From: an uncultured Capnocytophaga sp.
Lineage (GTDB): Bacteria > Bacteroidota > Bacteroidia > Flavobacteriales > Flavobacteriaceae
NCBI RefSeq assembly: GCF_938029845.1
Contig: NZ_CALHGG010000086.1
Location: 1-14,091, forward strand
Reading direction: 5' to 3'
Length of the DNA: 14,091 bases
Under the pieces are notes generated by a model. The model searched no databases and was not told the DNA's origin. It worked only from the letters and a program-made list of their open reading frames with translations. Within the stretch, counting starts at the first letter, position 1, and each line of letters opens with the position of its first letter. Shown piece after piece: positions 6,017 to 12,800 of this stretch. The position numbers were made by a program, and so were the translations under genes.

Positions 6017-7242
6017 CTCGTAACTTGTGTGCTTTGTAGGCTTCCCATACCGATGACTCGGTCGTAGCGGTCGGCAGTGTCACGGTAATAGACCAAAACG
6101 GTATAGGTATTTTCCGTTTGGTAAAAATTGCCCCCTATGGCGTTATAGTCAGCCTTTCCGTTGCGCTTTAGGGCAAACTTGTAGTTATAAAATCCCTGCT
6201 TTAGATATACATTTCCCACATATACATTTTGTTTTTCGTCCAGATGGAGCTGATATGGCTCTGTCAGGGCATTATCGGAGAAAGCACCATATACATACAC
6301 TTGGTCACTGGGTGAGAGATTGTTATTGGCTAAGCTGAACTGTACCAAGGCGTATTCTCCCTCAATGGTATTATCGCGACCATGATCGCTTACTATACGA
6401 AAGTTCCCATCTATATCAGGGTTATAGGTGTAAGGCAGATGAGCACGTGGTGCCTGAGTAAAGAGCTGGCATAGGTACTTGTCCCCCTCACGGCGAGTCG
6501 TATATACCCCAGAGGTAGGGGAGCGCAGGTCGCGGTTTTCAAAGTAAAAATACTCATTGCCCCCCTCAAAGGAGGTTTCCCGATCGTACTTATACACCAA
6601 GTCATTGCCCAAGATATATTGGGGGGGTATATTGGTTATAGCATTGTCCCAACGGTAGTTTTGTAGGATCGTCACCTTGACAGCTGTATTGGGAGAGACA
6701 AATTGTAGGGACTTGGAGGAGATCCTCATCTGGACACTTTGGCGTGTCTCGGCATACTTGACTTCGCGCGACTGCTTTACAGAGAGCTGTACGGTAGTAG
6801 TAGGGCTATAGAGAACAAAGCGGCGGGTAAAGATAGGTTGCTGCTCACTATCGGTGATGGTCAGCAGATAGTTACCCGTAAGCAAGAAGTCTGTATCGTC
6901 ATTGGGCAAGGTTAGGCTATAGTGTGTGTAGGGTTGTAGTGTGCTATAGGAATGGCGGTACTCGGTTAGTCGTACATCGTCCATGCCACGGAGGTACTCG
7001 CTCTTGAGTAAGTCTGAAGGCTGCCAGTTGTAGTTGCAGTGCGTTAGGGTATAGTAGTAATCCGTCTCGCCTCCACGTAAGTCGTCAAAGGAAAGCGTAA
7101 AGGAGCCTCCCAAGCTTACAATGGGCAGTTGGCTATAAGGGTCATCCCCTGAGCGGAAAATAATCGTTTTGATATAGTCGGGGGCGGTCTTCTCCTGCGC
7201 TAAGGAAAGCAGTGGGAGAAGGAATAATAGGAATTTCTTCAT
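6013..7242 (-). CDS. Type IX secretion system plug protein (DUF5103)
   Basis: A 409-residue secreted protein when started at the ATG at 7242. That start gives MKKFLLFLLPLLSLAQ, a clean Sec signal peptide with cleavage near residue 16. An upstream in-frame ATG at 7263 would add seven residues (MTNNSKL) encoded by repeat DNA and would bury the signal peptide, so 7242 is preferred. The mature part matches the Bacteroidota plug family: an N-terminal beta-sandwich (YIKTIIFRS... LGGSFTLSFDDL) with the YYYTLTHCNYNW motif, then RFVLYSP, then a C-terminal domain with a YVYGAFSD... YNYKFAL pattern. The plug protein closes the periplasmic side of the giant SprA translocon during type IX secretion. It is transcribed divergently from pgi with 211 bases between the starts. 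Function is assigned by family resemblance. Confidence 0.85.
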   Translation of the reverse strand: MKKFLLFLLPLLSLAQEKTAPDYIKTIIFRSGDDPYSQLPIVSLGGSFTLSFDDLRGGETDYYYTLTHCNYNWQPSDLLKSEYLRGMDDVRLTEYRHSYSTLQPYTHYSLTLPNDDTDFLLTGNYLLTITDSEQQPIFTRRFVLYSPTTTVQLSVKQSREVKYAETRQSVQMRISSKSLQFVSPNTAVKVTILQNYRWDNAITNIPPQYILGNDLVYKYDRETSFEGGNEYFYFENRDLRSPTSGVYTTRREGDKYLCQLFTQAPRAHLPYTYNPDIDGNFRIVSDHGRDNTIEGEYALVQFSLANNNLSPSDQVYVYGAFSDNALTEPYQLHLDEKQNVYVGNVYLKQGFYNYKFALKRNGKADYNAIGGNFYQTENTYTVLVYYRDTADRYDRVIGMGSLQSTQVTR

Positions 7243-7252
7243 GAGTTTTGAG

Positions 7253-7300
7253 TTGTTTGTCAATTATCTAATTTGCATACTGGCTCATTGGATGGGCAAA
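7253..7300. repeat. Octamer-family repeat upstream of the plug gene
   Basis: Units such as AATTATCT (7262-7269), AATTTGCA (7270-7277), TACTGGCT (7278-7285) and CATTGGAT (7286-7293) follow one another with period 8. They resemble AATTTGTC and CATTGGCA in the other arrays. The array covers the 5' leader of the plug gene, including the alternative start at 7263. Confidence 0.5.
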
Positions 7301-7304
7301 AATA
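7297..7304 (-). promoter_or_regulatory. Candidate -7 element of the plug gene promoter
   Basis: On the minus strand this reads TATTTTTG, a match to the Bacteroidota consensus TAnnTTTG, 54 bases before the preferred start at 7242. The expected upstream TTTG is not clear; T-rich sequence is present instead. Confidence 0.4.
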
Positions 7305-7322
7305 CAAAAAAAGCGGAAAATA

Positions 7323-7353
7323 TTTGCTAAGAGCATAAAAAAGACTATCTTTG
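7323..7353 (+). promoter_or_regulatory. Promoter of pgi (Bacteroidota type)
   Basis: ATTTG at 7322-7326 supplies the -33 TTTG. TATCTTTG at 7346-7353 matches the -7 consensus TAnnTTTG. The 19-base spacing is within the range known for flavobacterial and Bacteroides promoters. The transcript should start near 7360, giving a leader of about 94 bases made largely of repeats. This is the best promoter match in the window. Confidence 0.7.
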
Positions 7354-7363
7354 CGGTAGATTC

Positions 7364-7451
7364 AGTGGTTAGTTGTTATTAGTCAGTAGTTAGTCACTTG
7401 TCACTATTAATCCCCTTAGAACTCAAAATTCAAAACTAAAAACTAAAAAAA
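7364..7451 (+). repeat. Repeat-rich pgi leader, with a 15-base copy also found after pgi
   Basis: AGTGGTTAGTTGTTA at 7364-7378 is identical to 9077-9091, just downstream of pgi, so pgi is bracketed by the same repeat. It is followed by further GTTA/GTCA-type units (7382-7404) with 7-base spacing. A second block at 7420-7450 is made of CAAAA and CTAAAAA units. No ribosome binding site stands out; the start codon follows an A-rich tract, as is common in this phylum. Confidence 0.6.
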
Positions 7452-7453
7452 TA

Positions 7454-9064
7454 ATGTTAGCAACACAGAATCCTACACAAACAAAGGCTTGGGTAGCCTT
7501 AGAAGCCCATTTCGCTAAGGTGAAAGATATTACCTTGCAACAGCTCTTTGCCCAAGATGCGGCACGTGCCCCTAAGTATACCCTCCAGTGGGAGGACTTT
7601 TGGGTGGATTACTCTAAGAACAATTGGGACGAGACTACCCGTAATTTGCTTTTGCAATTGGCTCAAGAGTGCGACCTAAAGACCTCTATTGAGAAGTATT
7701 TCACAGGCGACAAGATCAACGCTACCGAGGGCCGTGCGGTACTACATACTGCTTTGCGTTCGGCAGAGAAGGAAATCCTTGTAGATGGGCAAAATGTAAT
7801 TCCAGAGGTGGAGGAAGTAAAAGCCAAAATCAAGGCTTTCTCGCAGGAAATCATCTCTGGTAAGCGCAAAGGTTATACAGGCAAGCCCTTTACCGATGTG
7901 GTGAATATCGGTATCGGTGGTTCAGACTTAGGTCCTGTGATGGTCTCTGAAGCCTTGAAATTCTACAAGAATCACCTCAACATTCACTTTATCAGCAATG
8001 TAGATGGAGACCATGTACATGAAGTGATTAAGCACCTTAACCCTGAGACGACTCTTTTTGTGATTGTCTCCAAGACCTTTACCACTCAGGAGACCCTCTC
8101 TAACGCTCTTACAGTGAAAAAGTGGTTCCTCAAGCATGCCAAAGAGTCCGATGTAGCCAAGCACTTTGTAGCGGTTTCCACCAACCTCAAGAAGATAGAC
8201 GAGTTCGGTATTGCTCCTGAGAATGTGTTCCCTATGTGGGACTGGGTAGGGGGGCGTTTCTCCTTGTGGAGTGCGGTGGGACTTACCATTGCCCTTTCGG
8301 TAGGATATGAGAACTTTGCTGCCCTTCTTTTGGGTGCCCAGAAGATGGATCAGCACTTCCGTACGGCACCCTTTAAGGAAAACCTTCCTGTACTCTTAGC
8401 CTTGCTCTCTGTGTGGTATACCAACTTCTACGGAGCAGAAACCGAAGCCATTATCCCCTATACCCAATACTTACACCGCTTTCCTGCCTACCTACAACAG
8501 GCCATTATGGAGAGCAATGGAAAGTATATAGACCGCAGCGGACAGCGTGTCAGCTACCAAACGAGTGCTATTGTATGGGGAGAGCCAGGCACCAATGCCC
8601 AACATGCTTTCTTCCAACTCATTCACCAAGGTACCAAGCGCATTCCTACCGACTTTATCGGCTTCAAGCACTCCCTTTACGGAGATAAGGATCACCAAGA
8701 TAAGCTCATGGCTAACTTCCTCGCTCAGACAGAAGCACTCATGAATGGCAAAACTCCTGAGCAAGTACGTGCTGAAGGGGTAGCGGAACACCTAGTACCT
8801 TTCAAGGTATTTGAGGGGAATAAGCCTACTACCACCCTACTTATTGACAAACTTACCCCTGAGAGCCTAGGAAAGCTCATTGCCCTATACGAACATAAGA
8901 TCTTTGTACAAGGGGTGCTATGGAATATCTATAGCTATGACCAATGGGGTGTAGAGCTTGGCAAGCAATTGGCGGGTACTATCTTGAAGGACTTTTCAGC
9001 TGCTCAGTCAGCCAAACATGATAGCTCTACTTCACAACTTATTGAGAGAGTGAAAAGTGAATAG
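7454..9064 (+). CDS. pgi: Glucose-6-phosphate isomerase
   Basis: A 536-residue cytoplasmic enzyme interconverting glucose 6-phosphate and fructose 6-phosphate in glycolysis and gluconeogenesis. Its length is close to the long bacterial/eukaryotic PGI form (about 550). The SIS domains show [11 protein letters not shown] (about 155-165), the first signature [14 protein letters not shown] beginning at 263, and [12 protein letters not shown] with the catalytic Glu. The [16 protein letters not shown] segment carries the catalytic His. The second signature runs from GVLWN (487) to DQWGVELGK (496-504) with the active-site Lys at 504. All key residues are present. It has its own promoter and appears monocistronic, since a structured, repeat-rich 251-base gap follows. 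The stop codon lies in a GTGAATAG repeat that recurs at 9071, as also seen for recJ and ccoG. Confidence 0.98.
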   Translation: MLATQNPTQTKAWVALEAHFAKVKDITLQQLFAQDAARAPKYTLQWEDFWVDYSKNNWDETTRNLLLQLAQECDLKTSIEKYFTGDKINATEGRAVLHTALRSAEKEILVDGQNVIPEVEEVKAKIKAFSQEIISGKRKGYTGKPFTDVVNIGIGGSDLGPVMVSEALKFYKNHLNIHFISNVDGDHVHEVIKHLNPETTLFVIVSKTFTTQETLSNALTVKKWFLKHAKESDVAKHFVAVSTNLKKIDEFGIAPENVFPMWDWVGGRFSLWSAVGLTIALSVGYENFAALLLGAQKMDQHFRTAPFKENLPVLLALLSVWYTNFYGAETEAIIPYTQYLHRFPAYLQQAIMESNGKYIDRSGQRVSYQTSAIVWGEPGTNAQHAFFQLIHQGTKRIPTDFIGFKHSLYGDKDHQDKLMANFLAQTEALMNGKTPEQVRAEGVAEHLVPFKVFEGNKPTTTLLIDKLTPESLGKLIALYEHKIFVQGVLWNIYSYDQWGVELGKQLAGTILKDFSAAQSAKHDSSTSQLIERVKSE

Positions 9065-9110
9065 TTATTAGTGAATAGTGGTTAGTTGTTAGTGACAGAC
9101 CACTATTCAC
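9057..9110 (+). repeat. Period-7 repeat and 12-bp hairpin at the end of pgi
   Basis: From the pgi stop onward, 7-base units of the form GTNNTTA/GTGAATA run from about 9064 to 9091. GTGAATAGTGGT (9071-9082) is perfectly complementary to ACCACTATTCAC (9099-9110) with a 16-base loop. No T-tract follows, so this is not a standard intrinsic terminator. It may stabilise the 3' end of the pgi transcript. Confidence 0.65.
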
Positions 9111-9152
9111 GGTTCTCTATTCGTTAATAATATCAATAGTAGAAAAATGATT

Positions 9153-9206
9153 GTATAGTCCAATTTGTTAAGGCGTAATAAATTGTGCCTTAACAAAGGA
9201 CTACAC
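9153..9206 (+). repeat. Long hairpin element, copy 1
   Basis: TAGTCC (9156-9161), a two-A bulge and TTTGTTAAGGC (9164-9174) pair with GCCTTAACAAA (9187-9197) and GGACTA (9198-9203). The stem continues inward through two G-U wobbles and two A-T pairs to a TAAA tetraloop, and outward by two more pairs. About 23 pairs are possible in 54 bases. The wobble pairs form only in plus-strand RNA. No T-tract follows. Confidence 0.7.
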
Positions 9207-9238
9207 TCATCAAGAGTTGTCTTAGCCTGCGCATGCGT

Positions 9239-9262
9239 AGAGACGCAATTTATTGCGTCTTA
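9239..9262. repeat. Hairpin element, diverged inverted copy 2
   Basis: AGACGCAA (9241-9248) and TTGCGTCT (9253-9260) form a perfect 8-bp stem with a TTTA loop. On the minus strand, 24 bases here match 18 of 24 bases of the core of the hairpin at 9169-9192. A self-complementary CGCATGCG lies just upstream at 9230-9237. Similar GAGACGCAAT palindromes are dispersed in many bacterial genomes. Confidence 0.6.
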
Positions 9263-9265
9263 AAA

Positions 9266-9288
9266 AGTTAAAGAATAATATTTTAACT
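9266..9288. promoter_or_regulatory. Possible operator upstream of the toxin-antitoxin pair
   Basis: AGTTAAA (9266-9272) and TTTAACT (9282-9288) form a perfect 7-bp inverted repeat with a 9-base AT-rich spacer, ending 27 bases before the antitoxin ATG. Antitoxins of this class commonly repress their own operon from palindromes of this kind. No clean TAnnTTTG promoter element is seen here. Confidence 0.35.
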
Positions 9289-9315
9289 ATTGATTCGCAT
9301 TAATCATTAACCATT

Positions 9316-9576
9316 ATGAACGACTTAACGCCTCAATTCCTTAACGATGAAGACGGTAACGCTATGTATGCCGTGCTTCCTATAGCGCAATACAACCAGC
9401 TCTTGAGCCGAGCAATGGAGGAGGAAACTGATTTTTATTATGAACTTACTGATGAGGAGATAGCTTATTTTGAAAGAGCAGAACAGCAGTCAAAAGAAGG
9501 GAAAATCATCAGTAGTGAGGAAGTACGTAAAAAAGTAAGAGAAAGATATGGTAGTAAAATGGCTGATAGAAGCTGA
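9316..9576 (+). CDS. Antitoxin of a type II toxin-antitoxin pair (Phd/YefM-like)
   Basis: An 86-residue acidic protein encoded directly before, and overlapping, a RelE/ParE-type toxin. The segment DEDGNAMYAVLPIAQYNQLL (12-31) resembles the AVLPIEEYEQLL segment of Phd/YefM-type antitoxins. The C-terminal half is charged, helix-prone and rich in Glu and Lys (DEEIAYFERAEQQSKEGK, then SSEEVRKKVRERYG), as expected for the part that wraps the toxin. The N-terminal DNA-binding half of classical Phd is shortened, so how it binds DNA, if it does, is uncertain. The gene is AT-rich compared with pgi and the downstream gene. The assignment leans on gene order and the toxin's identity; the family name is less sure than the role. 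Confidence 0.75.
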   Translation: MNDLTPQFLNDEDGNAMYAVLPIAQYNQLLSRAMEEETDFYYELTDEEIAYFERAEQQSKEGKIISSEEVRKKVRERYGSKMADRS

Positions 9577-9841
9577 AAGTAAGTACTATGAAACGCTAGA
9601 TTATTGGGAAGAACATAATGGCTCTTTTAATTATTCCCTTAAGATAATAAAGGCTGTTGAAAGTCTGGAGGATAATCTCGCAGAAAATCCATATTTTTCA
9701 GCTAAATATAGTAAGAAATTAGATCTGTACAAAAGATTCTTTCTAAATGGGAGATTTGCCCTTTATTATAAAATAGATGAAGAAAATCAGACTGTAGAGA
9801 TAAGAGATTTCAGAAGCACCAAGCAACTACCTGTTTTTTAA
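9548..9841 (+). CDS. RelE/ParE superfamily toxin
   Basis: A 97-residue protein with the ParE/RelE pattern: a first strand with KWLIEAESKYYETLDYWEEHNGS (residues 4-26), paired helices with YSLKIIKAVESLEDNLAENP, then the beta-sheet core KRFFLNGRFALYYKIDEENQTVEIRDFRSTKQLP. The closing residues near QLP match the common RQNP/RQLP ending of this fold. Members either cut ribosome-bound mRNA (RelE) or poison DNA gyrase (ParE); the sequence alone does not decide which. The start at 9548 overlaps the antitoxin by 29 bases in another frame, which couples their translation. It ends 19 bases before the DUF4132 gene in the same direction, so read-through is plausible. Confidence 0.85.
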   Translation: MVVKWLIEAESKYYETLDYWEEHNGSFNYSLKIIKAVESLEDNLAENPYFSAKYSKKLDLYKRFFLNGRFALYYKIDEENQTVEIRDFRSTKQLPVF

Positions 9842-9860
9842 TCTAATAACCCTTAAATGA

Positions 9861-12800
9861 ATGATCAAGCAAGAACAAGCCGACAAGTTCTTAGGTAAGC
9901 ATGAGCCTAAAGAACTCAAAGAAGCCGATTTGGCTTCTTTCTCCGCCCCCTATCAAAAGTTGGGTGCATATATTACAAACCTGATAGACTACGATGAGTC
10001 AAGTGCCTTCGAGCGGGAGTTTGCCTCCTACAACTTCCCTGATAAGCTCTGGGAGAGCAAGGAAGGAAAGGCACTTGCTTTGCTGCTTTTTGGCAAAGAA
10101 ATAGCTCCCTATGCACAACGCGTTTGGGACTCTTTAGTAGCCTATCCCTATCAAAGAGGGTGGGGTCGTCGCCCTTTCCGCTCGGAGAATCCTGCCGACT
10201 ATATAGAGATACAACTCTCTAAGATGCGTACGCTACATATCCATTACTCCTCAGGAGTGGGCGTGTTGCCTATAGCCGAGCAATTCCAATATGTGGTCTA
10301 TAAGGAGTATACTGTGGAGGTGTTCTTTGCTTCGCTCCTTGACGAAAACCCCGATGCCTATTATGAGCTCTTCAAAGACATCTTCTCGGGTGAAGATGAA
10401 ATAGGGGGCGTATGTACTGTCCTTATCAAGGCAGCCCTGATGGTGGAGGATACGCGTTACCGCACCTTGGTGGAGCAACTCCTTCTAGCCGCTCAGCTTC
10501 AGGAAGGGCTAAGGCAGATGATTTTGGAATCCTTGGACGGTACCTCTTTGGCTTCCTTGCAGCATTTTATAGGCGTGATTTTGGAGCACAACCTCACCCG
10601 CTTTAGCAGTGTGGTACGTGCGGTAGATGTATGGTTTGGCTTTAGCTGGGAAGCACCTCAGCAATCTGTGATCAAGCGCATATTGGAGCTGGCACAAACT
10701 TTCCTCAATGACCGTGCAGCTGCTGAGAAAGCCGTAAACAGCAAGGATAATGTAGAACGCTATGTCGCCCTATGGGCAGTGGGGGTACGCAGTGTACAAC
10801 AGGCGATCAGCTTGGCAGTGAAGGCTATCCAAGACCCTCAGACAAGCCACGAGGGACGTATCGTTACCCTCTACTTTGTTCGAGAAACCAGAAGAACTGA
10901 CAGGGAGATAGCCACCTATGCGGAAGCCCATTTCGGAGAAGCGGCTGATCTGGATTGTTGGCTCCTGCAGAACCTCCCCGAAGGCAGCATCTCCCAGGCT
11001 CTTTTTGACCGTATGCACGCGGTTGCCAAGGCGCTACCTAAGGAGGGCAAACACTTTGAGGGTGTGGGCTTCCGTTGGCTCAACTTTACTCTAAAGCCAC
11101 AGAATATTTACCGCTTTTTGATAGGTGAAGCTAATGAAGCACAGCAAAAACTCTTGGCAGGGGAACTCTCGGAAATTCCTGTAGAGGTGCGCCAGAACCT
11201 CCTACAGAATGTATATCCAGTGCTAGGTCGCGGGCGTTATCATTATTGGAGTGAGGAAGATAAGAAAAAGAAACCTGAAAAGTATCCAGCTGACTCTTGG
11301 CAGCGTGCCTTAGTACGTACCGCCCTAAATGATAAGGCTTCCTATGTAGCCGAGATTGCTTTTGAGATTCTTAAGAAAGTACCTTTGGTACAGGACGATA
11401 TCTTGGCGATAGAGCAGGTACTCTCCCGCAAGAACAAGGAACAACGCAAGGAGAGTGTGGCACTACTTATCAAGCAACCCGAAGCGGTGCTTAAGGATAG
11501 TACCTCCCGCCTTATTGTCTCCAAGAGTGCTGACCAGCGCTTGGCGGCTTTGGAAATTCTCTCCGTATTGCAGGAAGAACAAAGGCTTACCGATTATGTA
11601 GCCGAGCAAGTAGAAGCCTATAAGGGGCGTAAGCTCACCAAGAACGAGCAGGTGCTTATGGACAAGCTCGCTTACAACCCTGATGAGACAGGAGAGCAGC
11701 GCTATGACCTCTCTAATGGTTTTGGCGTGATCAATTTTGAGAACTTAACGTCCTTTACCTTGCCTCAGCCTCAGTTTGACAAGGAGCGCAAGGAGAAAAA
11801 GGGCTTCCTCTTTGACAAAATCATAAGGGTGGAGAAAGTACGTGAAGCCCTTAACGACCTATTAACCCTATGGCGAAAGAACAAAGACTACGAATATGTT
11901 TGTGAGTGGTACCAAGGGGAAACAAGGACACAGCTACTGGGGCAACAAATCTATCGAATGCATGCTACCAAAGAGGGCGAAACCCCTATGGAGGTATTGG
12001 AGGATTATCCTTTGGCAGTGCTATGGAAAGACTGGCATCAAAAGCACCAGCTCAATGAGATAGAGTACCAGTATGCAATACGCTATTGCCAAAATCTTTA
12101 TTATGAAAACAAAGTACCCAAGCAACTAAAGGACTATCTGGCAGGCTATTACCCTGACTTCAAGGTGGCTTTCAAGGGTGATTTGGGAAATTATTACGAT
12201 AGTGAAGCCCGCCGCTTGGAAGACCTTTTGACCCCTATAAGTGAGGCTTATGCCCAGGACAAGGCGTTTTTGGCCAGTTTTAAGCTCTCTGTTTTTGAAG
12301 ATGCGTTGGCTACCTATCCACCTGAAAAGCGCCATATAACCATAGAGCGTGATTACGAAGATTTGAGCTGGACAGATGTTATCCAAGACTATGTCATCTC
12401 TATAGACCAAGATGAAGAAGGAGATATAGACTATTATACCCCTGAGCAGCGCTTTAAGCTCTGGCAGTTGCTTTACTACACTTATGCCCAAAAACAAACC
12501 AAGGACGACCTTTCTTCCTATACCCCTCAGAGCGTACTGACAGGGCTACGTGCCAAGGTGCGTGAGGACGAACGCCTACCAGGGATAGGAAGAAGTCTGA
12601 TGGGGCTGACCCTAAACCTCTACCAAAAAGGACAACTCTCGGCAGATGACCTCTTGTTCTTCTGCCTTTTGGAGGACGAACTCTTTACCATAGTCCAAGG
12701 AGGAGAAAACTACTTCTACCGAAGACTGCCCGAGGCGCTTAGAACTTCACTTACCTTCCCTGATACCCAGCTGGAACTGCTCAAAATGCGTATGCTCCAG

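Noticed and set aside
7928..8356. Minus-strand frame of 142 codons within pgi
   Set aside because: It is antisense to the PGI active-site region; the codon bias of pgi explains the open frame.
9071..9110. Intrinsic terminator after pgi
   Set aside because: The stem is perfect, but no T-tract follows and the loop is long, so I list it as a repeat/hairpin only.
9120..9315. tRNA or riboswitch in the gap before the antitoxin
   Set aside because: No cloverleaf, TTCGA-type arm or CCA end is visible, and the pairing is explained by simple inverted repeats.
9857..9898. ATG at 9857 as the start of the DUF4132 protein
   Set aside because: That frame stops after 13 codons; only the ATG at 9861 opens the long frame.
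12126..12497. Minus-strand frame of 123 codons with hydrophobic stretches
   Set aside because: It lies opposite the continuous DUF4132 frame, and its hydrophobic look follows from the acidic/aromatic codons on the plus strand.
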